Source: Lotus japonicus (lineage: Eukaryota > Streptophyta > Magnoliopsida > Fabales > Fabaceae). From it: a DNA stretch of 64,000 nt. A model generated the notes under the pieces. The model made no database searches, had not been told where the DNA came from, and saw only the letters and a program-made list of their open reading frames with translations. Location: contig NC_080043.1 of assembly GCF_012489685.1 (NCBI RefSeq), forward strand, positions 4,962,501 through 5,026,500. The letters run 5' to 3'. Every line of letters begins with the position of its first letter. The stretch's first letter is position 1. The position numbers and the translations under genes are program-made. Below, piece after piece: positions 31,151-42,200 of the stretch.

Positions 31151-34100
31151 CTACAGTGAATGAATACATGCATCTATGGAATTTTTCCATTCGAATAGCG
31201 AGAATCCCACCCCCCTCACTTTATTTCGAATCCAATTCCAAGAACGAAACTGGATTAAATCTAGCAGATTTTCCTTATCAAATTCAGCAGCTCTAAAAAT
31301 AATATCATTGCGTAGGAGCCAAACCGACCAAACCACAGCAAGCCAGACAGCAATCTCACCTAGTTTTTGAGCACTAATCCAGCTATGAAATGCAAATTGC
31401 AGAAAATGCTCACGAGGCGAGTCATGAAGGACAATCGGGCTACCCATCCAGTCACTACACAATGCCCAAATCTCACGCACCTTGGGACATGAAGCCATTA
31501 AATGGGCTGTGCTTTCCTCCTCCACATGGCAGAAAACGCAATTAGCATCGTCCTGGACTTGAATCACACCTCTACGAAGCAATTGTTGTTTCGATTGAAG
31601 ACGATCTAACAACAACCGCCAAGCAAATGCTCTGACATTAGAAGGCACTGGGGTAGACCACAATAGTTTAAATGCTTGATCTGGATCCTCCTCTTCAGAC
31701 ACCTGCAAAACAGAATAAGCACTGTTAGTTGTATAGGTCCCCTCTAGGCATGGGGACCACTTCCACTCATCCTTTTGGTTCTCCATTAAAGTAATACCTC
31801 CCACTTCCTGACACATTTTTTGAACCCACCCCTTCTCTCTCTCACTCAATTCTCTTCTCCAACGAAATTTCCAACCCCAAACCCCACTTATCCACTCCCC
31901 CACCTCTTTGATAGTAGCATACTTTTGCCGAGACAGATTATAGAGTCTATGAAAGCGAACATTAAGAGTACCATTCCCCGTCCAATCCTCTGTCCAAAAC
32001 CGAGTGGCATCACCCCTTTTAACAATTTTATTGAGACCTAGATCAAACCAATCCCCTCCGGACCCATCAAGGCAAGCCTTCTGAACATCCCTCCACCAAG
32101 GCGACTCGGCTGCCCGCCCCTTAGAGCTCAACTTGGCTCCAAGCACACGACACCAAAGACTATCGGGTTCGGTCAAGTAGCGCCACCTCCATTTCCCAAG
32201 CAAAGCCTTATTAAACTTTGTCCAATCCTTCAACCCCAGACCTCCCAAGTCCTTAGGTTTGCACATCCGCTCCCAGCTTACCCAAGAGATTTTATTTTCA
32301 ACCCCCAAGCCACCCCACAAAAAATTACGCATAATACTCCTGCATTCTTTCTCAACACCCACATGAATTTTGAAAAAAGAGAAAAAGTATAGCGGGAGAG
32401 AAGACAGAACACTCTGAATCAAACAGACACGACCACCAAAAGAAATGTGTCGATGACGCCACTGGTTAAGCTTACCACGCATCTTCTGAAGTATTGGTGC
32501 CCAAGTTGAAGACAAATGAGCACTACTGCCCAGAGGGATACCAAGATAAACAAAAGGAATATTCATAACCCGACAATGTAACAAAGAAGCCAGCCTGCTA
32601 GTAGTCCTCGCATCCACCCCTACTGTCGCCAATTTACTCTTATGAAAATTAATCTTCAAGCCAGACACCAATTCAAAACAACGCAAAATGCATTTCACAA
32701 CCCTGACATTCTGAACAGAAGCCTCACCAAAGAAGATTGTATCATCTGCAAACTGAAGAATAGGCACCTCCACCTGCCCTTCACCAACTAGATAACCTTT
32801 ATATTTACCCTGACACATTGCCTGCTTAAGGAGCCCATTTAAACCCTCTGCAACAATCAGAAAGAGAAAAGGCGCAAGTGGATCGCCTTGACGAAGACCC
32901 TTCTCCATCTTGAACTCTGTTGTAGGGCTTCCATTAAGAAGAACTGAAACCGAGGCAGAATCAAGACAACTCTTCATCCACTTCACCCACTTCGGGCTAA
33001 ACTGCATTCTCTCCATCATATAAAATAGAAAGTCCCATTCCACCGAGTCATAAGCCTTTTCATAATCTACTTTAAACACCAAAGTTTGCTTCTTCAACTT
33101 TTTAGCTTCATGAATGATCTCACTCGCAATGACCACACTATCCAACATATTCCACCCTCCCAGGAAGGCAAACTGGCTCTCATCAATTATCTTCCCCAAA
33201 ACAAGCCGAATCCTATTTGCAAGAAGCTTAGAAATAACTTTGTAGATACACCCAATCAATGAAATCGGACGGAAGTCATTCAGTTGCTGCGGACACTCAA
33301 CCTTAGGTACTAGAGCAATGAAGGAGGCATTACATCCCTTGGGCCAAGTACCACTACGCCAAAAATCCATTAAAACCTGTACAAAATCAGATTCAAAAAG
33401 GTGCCAGAACTTTTGAATAAACCTGAAGTTATATCCATCCGGCCCGGGACTTTTGTCCCCTCCACAATCCCACACTGCCTCTTTGATCTCAGCTTTGTCA
33501 AACACCGCTGTCAACAATGTATTAGCAGCCGAATCTAGAGCTCTAAACGGAACCCCATCAAGAGTTGGCCTAGCACGTTGACGGCTAGAGAATTTGTCTT
33601 CAAAGAACCGCTTTACTTCCATTTTCACCCTTGCTGGATCCTCCTCCCAACATCCGTCAATCATAATGCCCACAATTGTATTAGCCTTCCGCCTCCAATT
33701 AATAGTCGAATGAAAGAACTTCGAGTTTTGATCCCCCTCCTTAACCCATTTGGAGCGCGCTTTCTGACACAAAAGGGATTCATGAAGTCTCAAAACAGCC
33801 CAAAACTCAGAAACAAGCTGCTGCCGAACCTGAACCTCTTCCATGGTCAGACCCTCATCTTCCTCTTTTTTATCCAACTCGCTGATTTTTTGAACAGCAA
33901 CACTCCTCTTTCTCCTCAGATCTCCAAATATCTCAGAGTTCCACTTTTTCAATTCAAGTCTCAACAATTTCAACTTTTCCTTCAACACATGTCCGGCTGA
34001 CCAACCCTGTACATGCAGATTTGACCACACATTTTCCACAAATGAAGGGAGTCGAGCATCCTCTAGCCAACAATTTAAGACCCGGAAAGGCTTGGGGCCC

Positions 34101-34813
34101 CAATCCTGAAAAATTCTCCTCAAAAGAACCGGGCAATGATCTGAAATGTCACGATCAAGAACCAACTGTGAGCAATGAGGCCACCTCTCTAACCAAGCCT
34201 CTGAAACCAGAAAACGATCAAGTCGACTCCTTGCTTGGCCATTTGGCCTCGTCCACGTGAACCTCCTACCATGCAAAGGTATATCCAGAAGCTCCATCTC
34301 CATGATGAACTCATTAAACATCTCCATTTCACGTGCATAAAGAGTAGAACCTGACACACCCACCCGCTCCTCAGCAAACCTGACGGCATTGAAATCACCT
34401 GCAAGACACCAACAGGGAGTCGAACAACGAGATTTCCAATCAAGAAGCTCAGCCCAAAGCTGTCTTTTGTCCACCAGAGCACACGGGGAATAAACATTCA
34501 CTATTACACATTCCTGCTCTCTCCAAGTACCAATTAAGCCAAGGAAACCAGAACCTTCCACGCATAGATTTAATTTAAAAACATTCACATTCCAAATACA
34601 AAGTAACCCCCCTCCTCTATTTGTTGCCGCTATTGCCTTCCACCCACAATCATAATCACCCCAAACTTGCGAACACAACCTGTGATCAACTGCCGCTAAT
34701 TTAGTCTCCTGTAAACATACCAGCTCAATTTGTTCCCTTGCTAGCATCTCCCTGACTACCCTCATTTTACCACTACTACCCAACCCCCTGACATTAAAAG
34801 AAACTATCTTCAT
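31151..34813 (-). CDS. LINE ORF2: endonuclease and reverse transcriptase
   Basis: Intact 1220-codon frame. The N-terminal apurinic-type endonuclease (about 1-235) shows SFNVRGLG, QETK, LAGDFNAV and the final SDHCPVLL. The central reverse transcriptase shows SPGPDGYN, NDFRPISLIGCIYK, LRQGDPLAPFLF and catalytic FADD (about 686). The C-terminal zf-RVT region (about 1040-1120) carries C-x2-C and H-x4-C in CVFCHVEEESTAHLMASC. No RNase H domain follows. The start ATG overlaps the ORF1 stop as ATGA, which fits coupled re-initiation. ORF2 nicks target DNA and copies element RNA onto it. Confidence 0.93.
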   Translation of the reverse strand: MKIVSFNVRGLGSSGKMRVVREMLAREQIELVCLQETKLAAVDHRLCSQVWGDYDCGWKAIAATNRGGGLLCIWNVNVFKLNLCVEGSGFLGLIGTWREQECVIVNVYSPCALVDKRQLWAELLDWKSRCSTPCWCLAGDFNAVRFAEERVGVSGSTLYAREMEMFNEFIMEMELLDIPLHGRRFTWTRPNGQARSRLDRFLVSEAWLERWPHCSQLVLDRDISDHCPVLLRRIFQDWGPKPFRVLNCWLEDARLPSFVENVWSNLHVQGWSAGHVLKEKLKLLRLELKKWNSEIFGDLRRKRSVAVQKISELDKKEEDEGLTMEEVQVRQQLVSEFWAVLRLHESLLCQKARSKWVKEGDQNSKFFHSTINWRRKANTIVGIMIDGCWEEDPARVKMEVKRFFEDKFSSRQRARPTLDGVPFRALDSAANTLLTAVFDKAEIKEAVWDCGGDKSPGPDGYNFRFIQKFWHLFESDFVQVLMDFWRSGTWPKGCNASFIALVPKVECPQQLNDFRPISLIGCIYKVISKLLANRIRLVLGKIIDESQFAFLGGWNMLDSVVIASEIIHEAKKLKKQTLVFKVDYEKAYDSVEWDFLFYMMERMQFSPKWVKWMKSCLDSASVSVLLNGSPTTEFKMEKGLRQGDPLAPFLFLIVAEGLNGLLKQAMCQGKYKGYLVGEGQVEVPILQFADDTIFFGEASVQNVRVVKCILRCFELVSGLKINFHKSKLATVGVDARTTSRLASLLHCRVMNIPFVYLGIPLGSSAHLSSTWAPILQKMRGKLNQWRHRHISFGGRVCLIQSVLSSLPLYFFSFFKIHVGVEKECRSIMRNFLWGGLGVENKISWVSWERMCKPKDLGGLGLKDWTKFNKALLGKWRWRYLTEPDSLWCRVLGAKLSSKGRAAESPWWRDVQKACLDGSGGDWFDLGLNKIVKRGDATRFWTEDWTGNGTLNVRFHRLYNLSRQKYATIKEVGEWISGVWGWKFRWRRELSEREKGWVQKMCQEVGGITLMENQKDEWKWSPCLEGTYTTNSAYSVLQVSEEEDPDQAFKLLWSTPVPSNVRAFAWRLLLDRLQSKQQLLRRGVIQVQDDANCVFCHVEEESTAHLMASCPKVREIWALCSDWMGSPIVLHDSPREHFLQFAFHSWISAQKLGEIAVWLAVVWSVWLLRNDIIFRAAEFDKENLLDLIQFRSWNWIRNKVRGVGFSLFEWKNSIDACIHSL

Positions 34814-35080
34814 GAGGCACCATTATTGTCCCTTCTCTGAACAGACAAAGTCTTTTGTGCTGCACTTCTGTCCCTTGAGTCAAATTCCACCAGTCTAGCA
34901 ACCATCTCATTCTCATCCCCATTACAAAAAACACCAAGTTCTTTTCCCATCCCCCACAACTCCTCTGCCTCCTTTTTACCATCCATTACCCACACTGTTT
35001 TGTTGAAGCTTCTTAAACAAGGGTCAGACAACGTAGCACTACTTGAGGGACACGCAGAACTAACCTTCGATTTACAGCCA
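34810..35080 (-). pseudogene. LINE ORF1, C-terminal remnant
   Basis: Open frame from the 5' truncation point to a TGA at 34812-34810, about 89 codons, in the position of ORF1. The fragment is acidic and has no zinc knuckle left. It is joined to ORF2 by a 4-nt overlap (ATGA). Confidence 0.65.
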
Positions 35081-35095
35081 AGGAGTTGTATAGAT

Positions 35096-35670
35096 GCTTT
35101 CCATTATATAATGACACTGATAACAGATTGACAATCAGACTCAACCAAGATGCATTGTATATTATGTGATTGAGCCAAGAGTAGTAGCCCCTTCCTGATT
35201 GCATTAGCTTTTGCCAACCCTGAGCCTTGATCCACGATATCCTTTGAGACCGTAACAACAACAACTTTACCATCTTGCTCCCTAATCATCGCACCATATC
35301 CCCAACCCACCTAGGATTTTGCTACATTAGTGTTAAGCTTGAAGCCCCAAGCTGCAGGAGGTTTCCAACATCTCGATAGATCAAGCCACATGTGTGACAG
35401 CAACATATCTCTACACAACCAATACCTGGAACTCATGAAGCTCCCACAACGCTAGTTTTGCGATGCTACTCACTTAAGAATCTTTATCTTTGAAACACAA
35501 CAGGTTGTGAGCATGCCATATAGAATAAAAAATGGACAAACCCACTCAACTATCTCAGTAGGGGCTTGTAGGATAATTTTTGAAATCCACTGTTGAAAGC
35601 TTTGTACTGAATTAGAGAATGTGCGACCTAGCAGGTGCAACCAAGAAACTTGCAACATCAGCCTTTCCCA
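35096..35670 (-). pseudogene. Older LINE/RNase H relic, target of the LINE insertion
   Basis: Minus strand 35310-35104 encodes GWGYGAMIREQDGKVV, then AKANAIRKGLLLLAQ and ILVESDCQSVI, the plant RVT_3 RNase H pattern. Upstream (to about 35660) frame-shifted pieces match the linker typical for plant LINE C termini (SIWHA-, NLLCF- and KPPAAWGFKLN-like). Several stops and shifts show it is dead. Its 3' part is interrupted by the LINE at 35080/35081. Confidence 0.65.
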
Positions 35671-35707
35671 CTCCCTTATACACTGATAAGCATATCATGT
35701 TAATTTT

Positions 35708-35727
35708 TTTTTTGTGCTTCGGAAAAT
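35708..35727 (-). mobile_element. Minimal SINE 3'-end stub with 11-bp duplication
   Basis: Twenty bases (T-run plus gtgcttcggaaaat) are flanked by atgttaatttt at 35697-35707 and 35728-35738. They resemble the tail of the SINE at 27908 (T-run, gtacatcggaaag), so this is probably a SINE insertion truncated to its last bases. Confidence 0.5.
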
Positions 35728-35748
35728 ATGTTAATTTTATTTTAAATG

Positions 35749-35776
<28 letters not shown>
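35749..35776. repeat. (TA)n microsatellite
   Basis: About 14 TA units upstream of the DEP1 gene. Confidence 0.88.
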
Positions 35777-35780
<4 letters not shown>

Positions 35781-36214
35781 TTGATGAATGATATATACAT
35801 ATTATATTAAAAAAATATGTATTGATTTGACATTTAATAATTTGATATAACCCTTGAAGAAAAAATATAAAAAATATTGACTGAATAAAAGAATACTTCT
35901 TTCTTTTAATATATTTTATAATTGTTTTACAAAATATTTTTGATCAATATACCAGTTTAACCGCGACTCAATCATAATTCAACTATTAAATCTTAAACTA
36001 GTACTTTGACCGGTTTAATAATCGGTCCGGTTTTTAAAAGATTCAAAAATATAGAGAATCAATTATCAATCAAAAATGAAAACCAATTCCTTCTCTTAAA
36101 ATTGCCTACACAATATGCGAAGTTCCCTTTGAGTGTTTCAGTCAGAGACGAACGAGACACAGACTGCTCTCACTCTTTCTCTTTCTCTCTCAACTTTTTC
36201 TCTCACTAGAATCC
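35777..36214 (+). promoter_or_regulatory. Upstream region and leader of DEP1
   Basis: AT-rich promoter region with a ccggttta/accggt-rich stretch (35945-36040) that looks like part of an old MITE. The last ~45 bases before the ATG are a CT-rich tract (ctctcactctttctctttct), common in plant 5' leaders. No clear TATA box was chosen. Confidence 0.4.
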
Positions 36215-39200
36215 ATGGCAGCCGGAGTCGACGGCGGCGTGAAGGAAGCTACGGCGTCGCAGGCATACCTTGAAGGCAAGGCAGTGAACGATACGAGAGC
36301 TTTGATAGCTGAGCTCTGTCGCCATTTCTACAATCTCGGTTGGGTTTCAGGAACTGGTGGCAGCATCACCATCAAGGTCCATGATGACTCCATTCCTAAA
36401 CCCCATCAGCTTGTGATCATGTCCCCTTCAGGTATATCAATCAAGCTAGAAAAATTTCATGTATATGAACTCTAACTCAATTTTTGAATTTTCATGTCAC
36501 TTTTTTCGTGGATTGGTTGGTTGATTTGTGTGCATTTGTTTAACATGTAAAGCTATAAGTGGGTGTGAGAGTAGAAAATCATGAATGAATTGAAGTATAA
36601 TTGACTTTGATCATTGTAGTTGTATGATCAATTGATCATACATTCATGTGTATATAGCTTTCTTGTCATTTTGGTATTGGTGAGATTCCTGGTTTTCGGA
36701 GTCCGTTCGAATGGAATGTAAAACAAATCTCACTATGGTTGATTTCAGTTTGGATTGGTTAATTGGTGGAGTTTGATTTCTCTGCTTACTAGTCAATTTA
36801 GTTATTGGTTGTGCTAGTTTCAGGCTGAAGGAGTAGTGGGAATTCTGTGTGGGATTGGTTGGTTGATTTCAGTCACAGGAGTAGCTAAGTCAAATTTTGA
36901 ATCTTTTTATCATTTTTTTTTGTGGGATTGGTTGGTTGATTTCTGTGCATTTGTTTAACATCTAAAGGTATAAGTGATAATGAGAGTAGAAAATCATGAA
37001 TGAATTTAAGTATAACGGACTTTGATCATTGTATGATCATACATATATGTGTATATAGCTTTTGGGATAATTAGTTGTTTGATAGCTTTATTGTCATTTT
37101 GGTAGTGGTGAGATTCCTGGTATTCCGAGTTGGTGCAAATGGAACAAAAAACAAATCTCAGTTTTGTTGATTTGAATTTTGGTGGGTTTGGATTGGTTAA
37201 TTGGTGGAATTTCATTTCTCTGCATTCTACTTGCTAGTCAATTTAGTTGTTTGTTACGGTGGTTTCACCCGCAGGACTTGTTGGAGTGTTGTGTGTTGAT
37301 CGCGGCTTCATTTTATTCTTCCATTTTATGAAAATAAAATTCTTGTGCAGGTGTTCAGAAGGAAAGAATGGAACCAGAGGACATGTATGTGTTATCCCAC
37401 ACTGGAGAAGTCTTGGCTGCTCCATCTCCCAAGCCTTACCCGAATAAACCTCCCAAATGTTCTGATTGTGGTCCACTTTTCATGAAGGTAAATTAGTTGT
37501 CGCCCTAAGATGTGACACACTCTGTTACTGATTGTGTTTCTCCCTAATATAATGCTCTACTGATTATCATAACATCGAAGAAATGCTAAGATTAATTTAT
37601 TCATTCTTACTTATGTTGGATTTTGTGATAGTAATTTTTTTCCCTGTATACAGTACAAATGCTATTTTGCTTTCAGAAAATTGGATTCATGTTGCCACAA
37701 TTTTGACATACAAGGAGATAATATTGAACATATTATAGTAGTTGGAAGGGCTTCTAGATTCTTGCTATGTATTATGTATATAATTAAAATGAATACGCTA
37801 ATACTCTTACTGTCAATGTTTTCATTTCCAAAAAGAATATTTTATTGAATTGATAATGGAAAGAAGCTGATCATGAATTTTATCATTTGAATATTTATCT
37901 TTTATCAAAACTAAAATAGATGATGACGGTAGTTACTTGTTATTCTTAAGCATGTTTTATGAATTTTTTTTAAATATTTTCTCTCACAAATGCATTTCCC
38001 TTTCTTTGTTTCCAGGCATATGAAATGCGTGATGCTGGGGCTGTTATCCACAGTCATGGGATAGAATCTTGTCTTGTAACAATGCTCAATCCTTTGGCAA
38101 AGGAATTTAGAGTAAGTTTTTGTACATGGACACTTCAAAGTTTTGTAAACTTCTGGCATTTTGTGATTAGAGATGCTGATTCTAAATTATGAATTATGAA
38201 ACATCATTTGTAACCTTGTGATCTTTCTCTTGTGTTTTTATCAGTAACTTTGAATTTTCTGAAGTTGTTTTCACTTATTACATATTGCTTTTAATGGGAA
38301 ACATAATTTTGTAGTTGTAGTTCCGTTTTTTTTCTTGAGTTTTGTATGTTGCAGTAATTTTATTCTAGTTATTTTGACTTGATTCTGGCTGTCTCTACAA
38401 ATTGCAGATTACACACATGGAAATGATAAAAGGAATCAAGGGACATGGTTATTATGATGAACTAGTGATCCCCATAATAGAGAACACATCCTACGAATAT
38501 GAGCTCACAGAATCTCTAGCTAAAGCTGTATGTTTCACTCTGAAAATTAACCTATGGCTGGATGAATTTACATATTCGTTAATAGTGAATTACTTTGGTT
38601 CTGTTAAACTATCTTGTTTTTTCTGCAATAGGTCCACTTCCCAGTGGATTTTAATATCACAATTCCATTTATTCGATGTTTTCTTCACAATAACATACAG
38701 ATATTGGTCAGGGTTTCCATGATCACACCGTGTGGTGTTTCATTAGTTTTTTGTTTTTGTTTTTTTATGTCTGATATACCTTGATCTTTTCTACTAATTT
38801 GTAGATTGAGGCCTACCCTAAAACTACAGCAGTACTTGTACGCAACCATGGAATATATGTTTGGGGAGACTCATGGATCAGTGCTAAAACTCAGGTTTGT
38901 GCTGTCCACAAAACGCCTAAGTCACAAATGTATATTTCAGCTTCTTAGAAGTTCCAGAACATATGATGCTCCTGAATAAGTGCATAGGCTTTTTATTTCT
39001 CTGGGATGTTTGTTTGTACGTTATCATGCTTTCTTGTAAATGGTGTGTGATTTTATTACAGTCTGAGTGTTATCATTATCTCTTTGATGCTGCTATCAAA
39101 CTTCACCAATTGGGATTGGACTGGTCTACTCCAAATCATGGTCCAATACATAGTCCTAGGAGTCTCAGGATTGCTGGGGATTCAAATCTGTCTGTCAAGG

Positions 39201-42200
39201 CAAGGAAGGTTAATGGTGAAATTGATCCATTTCCAGTAAGATGATTTTCCTCTGTATTTAAAACTTTAGATCTCTAATCTAGTTTCTAGTATTATAACAT
39301 AAAATTCCTGAAACTAGATCATCTATGCTCAGTGTGGACTAAGAATGCAAATGCCCAGTTCCTTAGATGTCACACATTTAGTGCAGTTGTTTTTCCATGT
39401 AGTTATATATTTGATTGTTGAGTACTGTTCCCTTTTATATTGCAGCGTTGCATTGTTCTTGACATTGAAGGAACTACTACTCCCATATCATTTGTTACTG
39501 AGGTTCTCTTCCCATATGCACGTGATAATGTTGAGAGGCATCTATCCAAGACATTTGATACTCCCGAGACCCAAGCTGATATTAAGTTGCTTCGCTCACA
39601 GGTAATGTTCAAATAGAGTTGGTTGGCTTTGCTTACTTATGGGATGGGAACCTGTGGGTCAGAGGTTTTGCCTTAATGACACTAACTGATATGTTGCAGA
39701 TGAAAATAAGTTTTGGTTTTTAATTGCACTGTCCTTTTATGCTCTGCCCTTTATTATTTGAACACTTGCTACGAATAAGTAGTTTTCCGTGTTCATTTCA
39801 TTCATTTATTCTTCAAATGGTCATACTTCATCTTGTTTTGGCATTTTTGTATATGTTGCATTCAAAGATTTTGGACCACTCACTTCCTTAAACTGTGAGT
39901 ATAGGTTGAAAGTGACCTGGAACAAGGGGTTGCAGGTGCTGTGCCTATTCCTGAAGATAATGCTGTGAAAGAAGAAGTCATTGCTGCTTTAGTAACTAAT
40001 GTAGAAGCTATGATTAAAGCAGATAGAAAGATCACTGCCTTGAAAGAGTTGCAGGTAATTAGACATTAGCAAAAAAATTCCCTTTATTGAATTTACCTTT
40101 GTGATATTATTATCTGAAATTTAGCTATGCAGGGCCATATATGGCACACTGGTTATGAGAATAATGAATTAAAGGGAATGGTTTTTGATGATGTACCAGA
40201 AGCCTTGGAAAAGTGGCATGCCTTGGGCATAAAGGTTGCAATTCCTTTTCCATTGTTCTACTTCTTTCCATTTCAATTGGCTAATTGTTTACCTGTTCTA
40301 TTAGTCTTCCTTCTTAGTGTATTTCCATTTTTGTCTCGTTTAACTATAAAAGTTTTGTTTAACTATAGGGTAAAGCAATTATTTTTCTCTGTTGGCCTAG
40401 AATGAAACAAATACAGCAATCACGTACATGAAACAATCTTAAATTTTTTGAATTTGCTTGAGTGATTTTCACTGCAACCTGTGATTATGTATGCATAAGA
40501 AAATTAATGACAATCACTATTTATAAAAATAATAAATAGGAAGAGACATTTCGGAGAACTTTATGCTTTCCAATGAAACTAATTCCAACATGTTATTCCT
40601 TGCATTTTTAATTGCTATTTCTAATCGGTGCAACAGGTATACATATATTCTAGTGGTAGCAGGTTGGCGCAAAGGCTAATATTTGGACATACAAACCATG
40701 GGGACCTAAGAAAATATTTATCTGGGTTTTTTGATACCACAGTGGGGTAATGTTTATCTCTTTATCTCAAGATAAATGCTTACAATACACAATGACATTA
40801 TTTTTTTACACACTCTTCAATAAGACGTGAAAGCCTCTGCTAGCCCACTACTAAAGAGCGGGTCGAAGTAATTTTGTTAGGCCAAGCATAGGCTTCACCC
40901 AATAATAAAGAATATCAAAAAGAGAATGACAAAGAATGTCACTACAAGCATTCCTCTTATCTCATTTTTTTTTACTAAATGCAGTACCTATTTTCATGCA
41001 AAACTTTGCAGGAACAAAAGAGAAACACACAGTTATGTTGAAATTTCTGCATCACTTGGCGTTGATAAGCCATCAGATATCTTATTTGTAACTGATGTTT
41101 TTCAAGAAGCTACAGCTGCTAAAGCAGCAGGTATGTGTTTTTCACTTATTCTTTTATATACTAAGTACAGACGTAACTGCTTTGGGAGCTTTCAATTTCT
41201 TGTATTTTTTTTAGAGAGCAAAAGTGATTTATTAAAAATCAAAATAAGAGTACAATCCCCTTATAGAGGAGATGAGACAAAAGAAACCGCAAAACTCCCA
41301 AAAAAGATTAAAAAAAACTCTTGTATCTTCTTAATCAACTATTATCAAGTCAGGACTAATTTGACAATGCATGAGTAATGACTAATGACAATGCATGAGT
41401 AAATATTTTTCTTCAAAACCATTTAAGTGTAATGATTAGCCTAATGGGTTACCCATAAAGATTACCCACAATGGTTAGAGTTTTTAGGTTTATGTGGGTT
41501 TAGGTCTTTGTTTGTGTAATTATCCACAATAGTTTACGGGACTCTTGCCCATACCTGCACATTATTCTTATGTTTTATAATTAAAATTTGTAGGGTTTTT
41601 AAATAGTTTTAATTGTCAATTTACACTTTTAAGTCCCCTTTGGAAGTTGAGCTTATTTTCATAAGTTATTTAGATTGACTTATGAATAAGAGTCTACGCT
41701 TATCCATAACTTATTTTCAGCTTTTTTCAGTATGTTTCTCAAATTATGAATAAGTGCTTAATTAAGTGATAAGAACCTTGGGAGAACCATACCACAAAAG
41801 CTAGCTGTTGTAGTTGGAGAGCCGCCTGGTAAACCCCACATTAGAATCTCATACTTCCAATGTGAGACTCAAGTCTCATACCTTGCAATTGGGTCCCTAA
41901 CATCCACCAGGCTCCGGCTCCGCAACCCCGGCGCATCACGCGGGCTGGCTGTGCACCAGCTCTTTGACTAGTCCCGCGAACACTATAATGCCGGCGTCAC
42001 CACCCGCGCCGCTAGTTTGCAGTTGAGAGACATGGTGGAAGGCTCTTATACTAATTGATAAGAACCTTGGGAGAATGATAGGTTTAGGAAGGTTTATACC
42101 AGAAGGGGAAGGGCTCGTGGGTTAAGTGACTAGAATATAAGGACTAAATTGTAATAAAGTGTTTAGCTGTTAGTGACAGCTGTTGCCAGCTGTGGCAGTT

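Larger units (their letters stand above)
30821..35080 (-). mobile_element. LINE (L1-type non-LTR retrotransposon), 5'-truncated in ORF1
   Basis: A T-run at 30821-30831 is the poly(A) tail of a minus-strand insertion. The perfect 15-bp duplication aggagttgtatagat flanks it (30806-30820, 35081-35095). It has about 320 nt of 3' UTR, a complete ORF2 (34813-31151) and only the last ~89 codons of ORF1, so the 5' end is truncated at 35080. Length is 4260 bp. The open ORF2 and perfect duplication indicate a recent insertion. It landed inside an older RNase H relic. Confidence 0.93.

Noticed and set aside
41903..42055. GC-rich stretch in the DEP1 intron as a separate gene or promoter
   Set aside because: It is the interior of the TRIM, between its two terminal repeats; no open frame.
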